Part shown: positions 1 to 6,504 of the stretch, in pieces | How the letters are laid out: every line of letters begins with the position of its first letter | Numbering within the stretch: the stretch's first letter is position 1 | Assembly: GCA_964581305.1 (NCBI GenBank) | Contig: CAZONC010000008.1 | Location: forward strand, 1 to 22,814 | DNA from: CAZONC01 sp964581305 | GTDB lineage: Archaea; Aenigmatarchaeota; Aenigmatarchaeia; CG10238-14; SCSR01 | DNA: 22,814 nucleotides | Direction of reading: 5' to 3' | Translations under genes and position numbers: made by a program | The notes under the pieces: generated by a model | Told to the model about the DNA's origin: nothing | Seen by the model: only the letters and a program-made list of their open reading frames with translations | Databases searched by the model: none

Positions 1-59
1 CATTTCCATGCATTTATTAGATCTGATGTAAATAGATCTAATGCCAATTTGTTAAACAT
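1..59 (-). CDS. N-terminus of an unidentified protein (cut by window edge)
   Basis: Only the first 19 codons or so are present. Reading leftward from an ATG at 59 gives an open, natural-looking start (MFNKLALDLFTSDLINAWK) with no stop before the edge. A TATA-like CTTTTTAAAT at 81-90 on the same strand is centred about 26 bases upstream of this ATG, the spacing seen at other leaderless genes here. The family cannot be named from so few residues. A shorter start at 13 is possible but lacks that spacing. Confidence 0.45.
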   Translation of the reverse strand, partial: MFNKLALDLFTSDLINAWK

Positions 60-80
60 AATTAAAAGAGAGAAAGAAAG

Positions 81-90
81 ATTTAAAAAG
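81..90 (-). promoter_or_regulatory. TATA box for the truncated minus-strand gene
   Basis: CTTTTTAAAT on the minus strand is centred about 26 bases before the ATG at 59. That is the usual archaeal TATA-to-start distance for a leaderless transcript. It lies between the end of the RFC large subunit gene and the truncated gene. Confidence 0.4.
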
Positions 91-95
91 ATTTG

Positions 96-1235
96 TTAAA
101 ATTTAATTTTGGCTATTCGGAAAAATGGTAAGAAGTGCTTTCTTATTTTTGCTGTGGAGCAATGAAGTTGTTTTGACAGCTCCAGTAGCTTTTCTTTTTC
201 ATCCTTTCGCTCAGTTTTCGTGCTGCCAAGAATGCGCAAAATCTCAGGGTAGGTGTATTTTGTAAATTTCTTGTAAGTACTTTTCTTTGCCAGCGCTATT
301 CCGGCTGTCATTAAGTCGATCATATAAGCCATAAGCCGCCAATTTTGCCTTGATATCACTCTTCGTCGAAATAAATCGGCTTTACTTAGTGCATCGAATG
401 CGTTAGCTATTTCTTCCGGATCTGTAAATTCGCGAGTTATATTATTTTCAATCCACCAGAAAAGCTCCTCCGGATCCTTATCCAGATTAGCTATAGCGCC
501 CTTTGCCTGACGCACACTCTCACTTTTAAAGAGTATACCCAAAACAGAAAAAATATCGGCCTCACGCGCCCTTGCAGCCAGAACCTCCAAATCCTTTAAT
601 GTAATCTGTTTTTTTCCACAGCAAATGCTTTCCAGATCATTTATTGCAGAACGCAAATCGCCATCTGAGTTTTTTGCAATCTGCTCCAAAACCTCTTGCT
701 CAACTTTTATCTTCTCATTTTTACATATTTCGGCCAATCTTTTTCTTATATCAGAGGTGTGAATTTTTCTAAACAAAACTAGTTGACAATATTGTCTAAG
801 AGTACGAAGTTTAGGATCATATGGATTGTTAGCTATCAGAACGATTGGATACATCGATTTTTTTACTATTTCTATTATTGCACCAACACCGCCCACATCC
901 TCCTTGCCAGCAAGGCCATCTATCTCATCGATCAAAAATATTTTTCCTTTTGCAAAAAGCGGTGCTTGCTGCACACTTTGGCCAAAAACCTTTTCGATTT
1001 CTGCCCTTGTGCGAAAATCCGAAGCATTCATTTCCACAAATTCCAACTTTTTCTCTTTAGCATAAGCATAAACAAGAGCTGTTTTGCCTGTTCCTGGTGG
1101 GCCGTGGAATAGAAGTGGTTTTGCACCTGGCTGCCATCTTTTTATCCAGTCCAAAAAAATTTTTAGCGCTTCTTTTTGATTAACAAACTCGTCCAGGCTT
1201 TTTGGAGCGTATTTTTGAGCCCACATAGCACTCAT
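96..1235 (-). CDS. rfcL: Replication factor C large subunit (clamp loader)
   Basis: AAA+ ATPase of the clamp loader that opens PCNA and places it on primed DNA, together with the small subunit encoded just upstream. Seen: an N-terminal MWAQKYAPKSLDEF block, Walker A GPPGTGKT near residues 45-52 and Walker B LIDEID near 101-106. The SRC arginine-finger motif of the small subunit is absent (RQYCQLVLF at that place), as expected for the large subunit. At 379 residues it is shorter than the roughly 480 common in archaea, and no C-terminal PCNA-interaction box is visible. The start overlaps the rfcS stop by ATGA, so the two are translationally coupled. A second ATG three codons in is also possible. 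Confidence 0.95.
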   Translation of the reverse strand: MSAMWAQKYAPKSLDEFVNQKEALKIFLDWIKRWQPGAKPLLFHGPPGTGKTALVYAYAKEKKLEFVEMNASDFRTRAEIEKVFGQSVQQAPLFAKGKIFLIDEIDGLAGKEDVGGVGAIIEIVKKSMYPIVLIANNPYDPKLRTLRQYCQLVLFRKIHTSDIRKRLAEICKNEKIKVEQEVLEQIAKNSDGDLRSAINDLESICCGKKQITLKDLEVLAARAREADIFSVLGILFKSESVRQAKGAIANLDKDPEELFWWIENNITREFTDPEEIANAFDALSKADLFRRRVISRQNWRLMAYMIDLMTAGIALAKKSTYKKFTKYTYPEILRILGSTKTERKDEKEKLLELSKQLHCSTAKIRKHFLPFFRIAKIKF

Positions 1236-2191
1236 TTTTTCTTTTTAGAAAATAGAAAGAATTGAGCTAACAATGCCTCGAGTTGTATAAGCTCATTGCC
1301 ACCTTCCGAAATTCGCCACTCATATTCACCACATTTTTCGATTAGCTGAATCTTTGCATCTTCTGGCAGGTTGAGAGAATAGATCTGTGAATGAATTTCT
1401 GTAATTATATCAGCTCCTGACAGCCCCTGCCTTAGCAACATATCCTGCAGCTTTTTCCTCGCATCCTCAAAATTTCCAGCCAGAGTAAGTTCGAGCATTT
1501 CTTTCACATCGGTTGGTTTAGCCCGAGATGCAACTTCATATACAATCTCTTCTGTAATTTTTTTGCCAAGCGCTGCAGATGCCTGAAGTAGATTTGCAAC
1601 TTTCCTTAAATCACCTTCGGATAAATATATTATCGCTTTTATTCCATCCTCACTAATTTTCAGCTTTTCGCCTTTAACAATTCGTGCAATAAATTTTCTT
1701 ATATCGTTCTCACTTAAACTTTTAAATCGAAATACCGCACATCGACTTTGAATAGGCTCGATTATTTTATTCAGATAATTTCCGATTAAAATAAATCGAG
1801 AAACTGAGGTAAATGTTTCCATTGTTCTACGAAGCGCTTGCTGTGCATCGGCAGTGAGATTATCGGCTTCGTCCAAAATTATTATTCGAAATGGCACATC
1901 TCCAATTGCTTTTGTGCGAGCAAAATTTTTCACTTGAGTTCTTATTACATCTATACCTCGAGCATCAGATGCATTGGTTTCTAAAACATTTGCCCGCCAA
2001 TCTTTTCCGTATAGCTCGTGGGCAATTGCTAATGCAACCGTTGTTTTACCTGTTCCTGCAGGACCAGCAAAAAGCATGTGAGGGATGTTTTTTTCTTTAA
2101 CAAAGGCCTTAACTCGTTCCACCACATGCTCCTGATTTATTATTTCTGCCAATTTTTCTGGTCTATATTTTTCTGCCCATACCAGTTCCAT
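1232..2191 (-). CDS. rfcS: Replication factor C small subunit
   Basis: Small AAA+ subunit of the heteropentameric archaeal clamp loader. Seen: RFC box II-like WAEKYRPEKL at the N-terminus, Walker A GPAGTGKT (43-50), the DEAD Walker B (107-110) and the SRC motif (149-151) that supplies the arginine finger in trans. The length of 319 residues is normal for the family. It is first in a two-gene operon with the large subunit. Transcription probably starts from the AT-rich divergent promoter shared with the gene to its right. Confidence 0.97.
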   Translation of the reverse strand: MELVWAEKYRPEKLAEIINQEHVVERVKAFVKEKNIPHMLFAGPAGTGKTTVALAIAHELYGKDWRANVLETNASDARGIDVIRTQVKNFARTKAIGDVPFRIIILDEADNLTADAQQALRRTMETFTSVSRFILIGNYLNKIIEPIQSRCAVFRFKSLSENDIRKFIARIVKGEKLKISEDGIKAIIYLSEGDLRKVANLLQASAALGKKITEEIVYEVASRAKPTDVKEMLELTLAGNFEDARKKLQDMLLRQGLSGADIITEIHSQIYSLNLPEDAKIQLIEKCGEYEWRISEGGNELIQLEALLAQFFLFSKKKK

Positions 2192-2199
2192 ATTAAATT

Positions 2200-2215
2200 C
2201 TTATTTAAATTAAAC
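2200..2215. promoter_or_regulatory. Divergent TATA region between rfcS and the AK6-like gene
   Basis: TATTTAAAT at 2202-2210 is centred 26 bases before the plus-strand ATG at 2232, predicting a leaderless transcript. The same near-palindromic AT stretch can serve the minus-strand rfcS start at 2191. Only 40 bases separate the two start codons. Confidence 0.5.
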
Positions 2216-2231
2216 AATTTAACTTTTAGTT

Positions 2232-2741
2232 ATGATAATAGCGATTTCGGGAATTAGCACAACAGGAAAAAGTACAGTTGCAAGGGCGCTTGCAAAAAAA
2301 CTTAAGTATAAATTAGTCGACTTGCACGCTTTAGCTGAAAAAATAAATGCATTTATCGGATATGATAGAGAGAGAAAGTCAAAAATCGTTTCAGTGTATA
2401 GATTGAAAAAGGAAATAGAAAAAATGAAGAAAAAATGGCCGAATATGATAATAGAGGGGATTTTTGCTCATGAGTTTCCTGCAGATATTTGTATAATTCT
2501 TCGCTGTCGGCCTGATGTGCTGGAAAAAAGACTGAAAAAGCGATTCAATTGGCCAACAAAAATATATGAAAATCTGCTGATCGAGATGGAGGGAACAATT
2601 ACAAAGGAAGCGCTATATTATAATAAAAATGTTTTTGAAATTGATGTTACATCTAAAAGTACGAAACAAATTGTAAAGGATGTGGAAAGTATTTTGGGCG
2701 GAAAGGGAAATATGTTTAGAGCTGGAAAAATAAAATGGTAA
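2232..2741 (+). CDS. Adenylate kinase 6/Fap7-like NTPase
   Basis: P-loop kinase-fold protein of the AK6 (hCINAP/Fap7) group, which in archaea and eukaryotes has adenylate kinase/ATPase activity and acts in small-subunit ribosome maturation. Seen: Walker A GISTTGKST at residues 7-15, a DICIILRCRPDVLEKRL segment typical of the AK6 core, and a downstream NLLIEMEG stretch. The length of 169 residues fits. The first P-loop residues differ from the usual GTPGTGKT form, so the assignment rests on overall layout. The GTPBP1-like GTPase follows 32 bases later on the same strand. A translation-related role is inferred. Confidence 0.8.
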   Translation: MIIAISGISTTGKSTVARALAKKLKYKLVDLHALAEKINAFIGYDRERKSKIVSVYRLKKEIEKMKKKWPNMIIEGIFAHEFPADICIILRCRPDVLEKRLKKRFNWPTKIYENLLIEMEGTITKEALYYNKNVFEIDVTSKSTKQIVKDVESILGGKGNMFRAGKIKW

Positions 2742-2773
2742 AGTTTAAGTTTATTTGATTCTTTTAGATAACT

Positions 2774-4342
2774 ATGGCACTCATACCAAAAAAAGAAAAT
2801 AAAAATATAGAATTCAAGGAAAAGCTTAGTCCTGAGATTCATTTAAAAGAAGGAAAAAGGCAGCACTTAGCTAGTCAAATGAAGTATTTGTTGGAAATAG
2901 GTAATGGCAAGGCGATATATATCATTGGGGTGGATGATTGCGGTCAAACAAAAGGACTAAGCGAGGTTGATTTTGAGGAAACTGTTAATGTTCTTAGGGT
3001 GGTTGCAAAGGACAATGATGCAGAAATAGAAAAAATAGAAAAATTCACAGAAAATGGCCATCTAATTGGACGTATTCTAATTTCAAAAAATATGAAAAAA
3101 AGTTTGAAGCATATAATAGTTGCGACAGCAGGACACGTCGGACATGGCAAATCGACATTAATCGGAACATTGGTAACTGGCAAGAGAGATGCAAATGGTA
3201 AAGCATGGCTCTATCTCAACGTTCTACCACATGAAATAGAAAGAGGTCTCTCTGCGGATCTACATCATACTTTATTCGGTTTTAAGGGCAATCAAGTTCT
3301 TCACTTAGAAAATCCATTAAGCAAAAAAGATAGAGCGAAATTGATTGAAAAAGCAGATAAAATAATTAGCTTTGTGGACACAGTTGGGCATGAGCCGTGG
3401 CTTCGAACAACAATTCGTGGACTTCTTGGACATGAAATAGATTATGGATTACTTGTTGTTGCAGCAGATGATGGAGTTACGCATATAACAAAAGAGCATC
3501 TTGGTCTTTTGCTGGCAATGTCTTTACCAATTATTGTAGTGATAACAAAAATTGATAAAATGGGTCAAAAAAGAATTGCTGAGGTGGAGAGTGAGGTAGA
3601 AAATCTCATTAAAAACGTGGGACGAGTGCCGTTTTTAATAAAAAGTGAGAACGATTTGAATGTAATAATTGATAAAATGGAAGTTATTGTACCTATTATT
3701 AAAACTTCAGCTGCTACACTGGATGGTTATGATTTATTGAATAAACTGTTATATCTTTTACCAGAAAGGACGAAAAATTTGAATATGCCGTTTCTTATGT
3801 ACATAGATAGAACATATAATGTGCCTGGTGTTGGTACTGTGGTTTCGGGCGCAATAAAGCAGGGAAAATTAAAGGCTGGAAAAGAACTTTTACTAGGACC
3901 AGATAAACTTGGAAAATTTGTGAAAGTAAAGGCCACTAGCATAGAAATGCATTACCATAGGCTGGAAGAGGCGAATGCTGGACTGATTGTAGGAATTGCA
4001 GTTCGTGGAGTAAAACACGATGCAATTAGCCGTGGAATGATACTTTGCGATGAGCAATTAAAACCAAAGGCTGTGAGCGCCTTCGAAGCAGAAATTTTTG
4101 TGCTAAATCATCCTACACGCATAGCTAGTGGATATGAACCAGTATTTCATGCAAATACAATTGCACAATCCGTAAAGTTCGAACTCATAGATAAAACGTA
4201 TCTTAAATCTGGCGAAGAAGGAAAAGTTAAGATAACATTTCGCTATAAACCAGAGTTTATACGCGAAGGTGAAAAATTCATTTTTAGAGAAGGAAAAACG
4301 AAAGGTATAGGGACTGTAACGAAGATTCTAAAATATGCTTAG
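2774..4342 (+). CDS. GTPBP1/GTPBP2-family translational GTPase
   Basis: EF-Tu/EF1A-like GTPase of the GTPBP1 group, which in eukaryotes acts in translation quality control; the archaeal substrate is not known. Seen: about 115 N-terminal residues resembling the accessory domain of this family, G1 GHVGHGKST (120-128), G3 DTVGHEP (202-208), G4 TKID (258-261), a TSA G5 element, then beta-barrel domains 2 and 3 with the PGVGTVVSG signature. The length of 522 residues is normal. Its 3' end overlaps the stop of the convergent HerA-like gene by 4 bases. Confidence 0.9.
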   Translation: MALIPKKENKNIEFKEKLSPEIHLKEGKRQHLASQMKYLLEIGNGKAIYIIGVDDCGQTKGLSEVDFEETVNVLRVVAKDNDAEIEKIEKFTENGHLIGRILISKNMKKSLKHIIVATAGHVGHGKSTLIGTLVTGKRDANGKAWLYLNVLPHEIERGLSADLHHTLFGFKGNQVLHLENPLSKKDRAKLIEKADKIISFVDTVGHEPWLRTTIRGLLGHEIDYGLLVVAADDGVTHITKEHLGLLLAMSLPIIVVITKIDKMGQKRIAEVESEVENLIKNVGRVPFLIKSENDLNVIIDKMEVIVPIIKTSAATLDGYDLLNKLLYLLPERTKNLNMPFLMYIDRTYNVPGVGTVVSGAIKQGKLKAGKELLLGPDKLGKFVKVKATSIEMHYHRLEEANAGLIVGIAVRGVKHDAISRGMILCDEQLKPKAVSAFEAEIFVLNHPTRIASGYEPVFHANTIAQSVKFELIDKTYLKSGEEGKVKITFRYKPEFIREGEKFIFREGKTKGIGTVTKILKYA

Positions 4343-5631
4343 GTAATAATTGCCGTTCCACCTGAATGCCACGAAAGACGTGGTCTTATATTAACCGAAA
4401 ATACTTTTTCAAGTACATCGTCCAAAATTATTGCACTCCCTATCATATGGCGCGGCAAAGTATTAATTGCTTTTTCCAATTCCTCCGGCATATAACTTTG
4501 ATAAACTGCATGAAGTGCGCGCAGATCGTCTCTACTTGTAAGTCTGAAGGAAATAACTATATCACACTGACTTAAAATATCTTGATGAATTTTACCAGGC
4601 ATCTGAGAAATAACTATTAGCCCAACACCAGGCTCACGACCTTGCTTTGCTATAATTTTTATTGCTTCGGATGAAACAGTCTCGCGATCAGAAGGGATAA
4701 AATTGTGCGCTTCCTCGAAAACCAGCCAAGTAAGTGGAAAAGACTGTTTAATCTGTTCACCTGTCAGTTTGGCCACCTCTTCCTCCTTTCTTGATATAAG
4801 CCTTTCTCTATATACTTGACGAGTAATCCAAGCAGCAATTAAATTTCTAAGTCCCCACTCCTCGCCTTTTACTCTAGATAAATCAATTACAGCAATTTGA
4901 CCTGGTTTAACAATATCATGAATTGTCATGCCCTTTTTTGCCAGTATCCCCCACCCTTTTGCAAGTTCAAAGAAGCCTATTAGAACATTCTTGGTATGAT
5001 CAGTTAGTTTGTTATCTCTGGAAATTCTTTCAATTATATCGTTTACGTCAAAATCTTCTCCACTTTCTAGCAGAGCATTTACATTTCTTATCAGCCCAAC
5101 TGCAAATTCGCTCGTTCTCTCCAAATTAAAGGCAAGTATCCAATCATCTGGTGAAAATTCACGTGCTGATATTGTTAATGCATGATCAACTGGGATACCT
5201 GCATTTTCATATGCCAACTTGAGCTCGGCAGGAACAAAAACATTAATTTTATCACCGAATCCCTTTGGCTCCAATTTCCATTCTGCTAATAATTTTTTTT
5301 GTATCTCATTCGGCTTTTTCATACTCCAATAAATTCCCATGGGATCAAAAACTACAGCAGCAATCTTTTCTGCATATTTTTTTTCTAGCTGAAGCATCTC
5401 TTCCAATAACACAGCTATGCTATAGGATTTTCCCGAACCACGTTTACCGCAACATAAAATGACGTGCGGTCGTAAAAGATCGATGTAAACTTTTGTCGTT
5501 AAATGTGCATCCTCACCAGTTCCCACAATGTGCTTTCCTATATAACCCGTTGCAGCTGAGCCGAACTTTTCCCTATCCTCCTTCAACCGTCCAATTATGG
5601 TTTCAACAACCTTCACGATCTCTTCTGGCAT
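4339..5631 (-). CDS. HerA-like (DUF87) hexameric ATPase
   Basis: DNA-translocating ATPase of the HerA/FtsK superfamily. True HerA works with the NurA nuclease in end resection. Seen: Walker A GKRGSGKS at 62-69, Walker B WLVFEEAHN near residue 300, a following QGREPGVGLIVISQ stretch (sensor/arginine finger region) and a C-terminal RPRLSWHSGG tail common in this group. At 430 residues, the N-terminal HAS barrel before the P-loop is abbreviated. No NurA gene is adjacent, so HerA function in resection is not shown. It starts 38 bases from the divergent tRNA-Pro gene. Confidence 0.85.
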   Translation of the reverse strand: MPEEIVKVVETIIGRLKEDREKFGSAATGYIGKHIVGTGEDAHLTTKVYIDLLRPHVILCCGKRGSGKSYSIAVLLEEMLQLEKKYAEKIAAVVFDPMGIYWSMKKPNEIQKKLLAEWKLEPKGFGDKINVFVPAELKLAYENAGIPVDHALTISAREFSPDDWILAFNLERTSEFAVGLIRNVNALLESGEDFDVNDIIERISRDNKLTDHTKNVLIGFFELAKGWGILAKKGMTIHDIVKPGQIAVIDLSRVKGEEWGLRNLIAAWITRQVYRERLISRKEEEVAKLTGEQIKQSFPLTWLVFEEAHNFIPSDRETVSSEAIKIIAKQGREPGVGLIVISQMPGKIHQDILSQCDIVISFRLTSRDDLRALHAVYQSYMPEELEKAINTLPRHMIGSAIILDDVLEKVFSVNIRPRLSWHSGGTAIIT

Positions 5632-5637
5632 AATTTA

Positions 5638-5648
5638 TTTTTATAATT
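5638..5648 (+). promoter_or_regulatory. TATA box of tRNA-Pro(GGG)
   Basis: TTTTTATAATT is centred 26-27 bases upstream of the first base of the mature tRNA at 5670. This predicts a transcript with almost no 5' leader. Confidence 0.55.
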
Positions 5649-5686
5649 TCCTAATAATAATGCTAGAATGGGGAGATCTGCTAGCT

Positions 5687-5699
5687 AAGAATTCTAGAA
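5687..5699 (+). other. Mini-intron (13 nt) in the D loop of tRNA-Pro(GGG)
   Basis: Exon bases CTAG (5681-5684) pair with intron bases CTAG (5694-5697) as a 4-bp central helix. The 5' bulge is CT|A and the 3' bulge is AA|T, with six bases capping the helix. Removal leaves D loop AGCTTGGTCTA, exactly the sequence in the adjacent tRNA-Pro(UGG). The identical-D-loop result is seen directly; splicing is inferred. Confidence 0.8.
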
Positions 5700-5729
5700 T
5701 GGTCTAGGCATCCGCCTTGGGGTGGCGGC

Positions 5730-5742
5730 ATGTTTACGCCAA
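5730..5742 (+). other. Mini-intron (13 nt) in the variable region of tRNA-Pro(GGG)
   Basis: This is a full bulge-helix-bulge. Exon GGCG (5724-5727) pairs with intron CGCC (5737-5740), the 5' bulge is GC|A and the 3' bulge is AA|A. An outer helix GGGT (5720-5723) pairs with ACCC (5744-5747). Six intron bases form the cap. Confidence 0.85.
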
Positions 5743-5773
5743 AACCCGGGTTCAAATCCCGGTCTCCCCATAA

Positions 5774-5783
5774 CTTTTTAAAC
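5774..5783 (+). promoter_or_regulatory. TATA box of tRNA-Pro(UGG)
   Basis: CTTTTTAAAC is centred about 28 bases upstream of the tRNA start at 5807. The second proline tRNA therefore appears to have its own promoter, even though it lies only 36 bases after the first. Confidence 0.5.
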
Positions 5784-5806
5784 AAATCAAAACCATTTGT
5801 TTTTAG

Positions 5807-5896
5807 GGGGACGTCGTCTAGCTTGGTCTAGGATTGGGCCCTTGGGAGGCTCAGAGTTTAAACGAGCAAACCTGGGTTCAAATCCCAGCGTCCCCA
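5807..5896 (+). tRNA. tRNA-Pro(UGG) with one mini-intron
   Basis: Acceptor GGGGACG (5807-5813) pairs with CGTCCCC (5889-5895), discriminator A. The D stem is GTCT/GGAT with loop AGCTTGGTCTA. The anticodon stem is GGGCC/GGCTC (one G-U) around loop CTTGGGA, giving anticodon UGG. The T arm is CTGGG-TTCAAAT-CCCAG (5872-5888). The variable region is 19 bases as written. Removing the proposed intron 5855-5869 leaves AGAC, a normal 4-base archaeal proline form, and a 75-base tRNA. Confidence 0.93.
5855..5869 (+). other. Mini-intron (15 nt) in the variable region of tRNA-Pro(UGG)
   Basis: Exon GCTC (5849-5852) pairs with intron GAGC (5864-5867). The 5' bulge is AG|A and the 3' bulge is AA|A. The cap GTTTAAAC (5856-5863) is a self-complementary mini-hairpin. 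The location and central helix follow the same rule as the variable-region intron of the neighbouring gene, but the helix sequences differ completely while remaining paired. Confidence 0.85.
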
Positions 5897-5904
5897 TTTT
5901 TTTT
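5897..5904 (+). terminator. Oligo-T terminator after tRNA-Pro(UGG)
   Basis: Eight consecutive T residues follow the discriminator base directly. Archaeal RNA polymerase commonly terminates at such runs. The Rpp21 gene starts 17 bases further on, so readthrough is also possible. Confidence 0.5.
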
Positions 5905-5921
5905 AAATTCAAATTATTATT

Positions 5922-6221
5922 ATGGCAAAACCAGCTTGGCAGCAGAAAATTGCACGTGAAAGAATTGCCATACTTTTTGACTTAGCTGAAAAAGAATTTA
6001 GAAAACATCCTGAGCGAGCGCAAAGATATATTGAGTTGGCAAGAAAAATTGGAATGAGATATAACGTTCGGCTAACAAAAGAACAAAAAAGAAAATTCTG
6101 TAAAAATTGTAATTCGCTACTTATTCCCGGATTAACATCAACCATTCGCATTGACAGAAAAAGAGGTCTTATAATTATTAAATGTTTAAAATGTAATAAA
6201 ATTTATAGGAAAGGGATTTGA
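5922..6221 (+). CDS. rnp4: RNase P protein component 4 (Rpp21/Rpr2)
   Basis: Protein subunit of archaeal RNase P, which removes 5' leaders from tRNA precursors; it pairs with Rpp29 on the RNA. Seen: N-terminal basic helices (MAKPAWQQKIARERI, then a second helix with YIELARKIGMRYNVR) and a zinc ribbon with Cys at 60, 63, 88 and 91. The length of 99 residues is typical. It lies 25 bases downstream of tRNA-Pro(UGG), and no TATA at the usual spacing is evident between them, so it may be expressed by readthrough from the tRNA. Its stop overlaps the next start (TGATG). Confidence 0.93.
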   Translation: MAKPAWQQKIARERIAILFDLAEKEFRKHPERAQRYIELARKIGMRYNVRLTKEQKRKFCKNCNSLLIPGLTSTIRIDRKRGLIIIKCLKCNKIYRKGI

Positions 6222-6460
6222 TGCGTGGTCAAACACACACAGTTATAATTGGCATTAGTGTAATTTTAATTGCGGTTTTCACTCTCTTTTACATTTTTAG
6301 TAGTTTAAAAAAGATTGCTGATGCATGCTCAAGGGGTGAGGCGTTACAAATTTGCCAGCAAATTCAGGGACTATCATTTCCCATATTAGTAATTTTGCTT
6401 ATAGTTGGTGGCTTGATTATCGTTATATCTACAGTGATTTATATATTACTTTTTGCATAG
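6221..6460 (+). CDS. Small two-helix membrane protein, unknown function
   Basis: This 79-residue protein was not recognised. It has two hydrophobic segments, roughly residues 8-27 and 53-77. Between them is a short polar stretch with two cysteines (about 36 and 44), which could sit outside the membrane. The ATG at 6221 overlaps the rnp4 stop and is preceded by AGGAAAGG, a reasonable ribosome site; a TTG one codon earlier is possible. It precedes the S19e promoter. No domain or motif points to a function. Confidence 0.7.
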   Translation: MRGQTHTVIIGISVILIAVFTLFYIFSSLKKIADACSRGEALQICQQIQGLSFPILVILLIVGGLIIVISTVIYILLFA

Positions 6461-6474
6461 TTTTTTCTAGAAAC

Positions 6475-6481
6475 TTTATAA
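6475..6481 (+). promoter_or_regulatory. TATA box for the S19e gene cluster
   Basis: TTTATAA is centred 27 bases before the S19e ATG at 6505, predicting a leaderless transcript that heads the cluster reaching SepF. Confidence 0.5.
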
Positions 6482-6504
6482 GATAATTAGATAAAGGTTA
6501 TTTT

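Larger units (their letters stand above)
5670..5770 (+). tRNA. tRNA-Pro(GGG) with two mini-introns
   Basis: Acceptor strands GGGGAGA (5670-5676) and TCTCCCC (5763-5769) pair fully, followed by discriminator A. The T arm is CCGGG-TTCAAAT-CCCGG (5746-5762). The anticodon stem is CCGCC/GGCGG (5712-5716, 5724-5728) around loop TTGGGGT, so the anticodon is GGG. As written, the D loop has 24 bases and the variable region 17, too long for tRNA-Pro. Removing proposed introns 5687-5699 and 5730-5742 gives a D loop identical to that of the neighbouring tRNA-Pro and a 4-base variable region (CAAC). C48 can then pair with G15, and the mature length is 75 bases. No CCA is encoded. Confidence 0.93.

Noticed and set aside
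20..45. AGATCTR repeated twice near the left edge, as a possible regulatory repeat
   Set aside because: Both copies fall inside the truncated minus-strand frame, where they encode DL twice in a plausible N-terminus, so coding explains them.
783..1112. 109-residue plus-strand frame opposite rfcL
   Set aside because: Overlaps the Walker A/B region of rfcL in antisense, with composition typical of a reverse frame of Lys-rich coding sequence.
5729..5745. Long variable arm of a class II tRNA in the tRNA-Pro genes
   Set aside because: Anticodons are GGG and UGG (Pro, class I), the insert forms no normal variable-arm stem, and the bulge-helix-bulge reading leaves the usual 4-base region.
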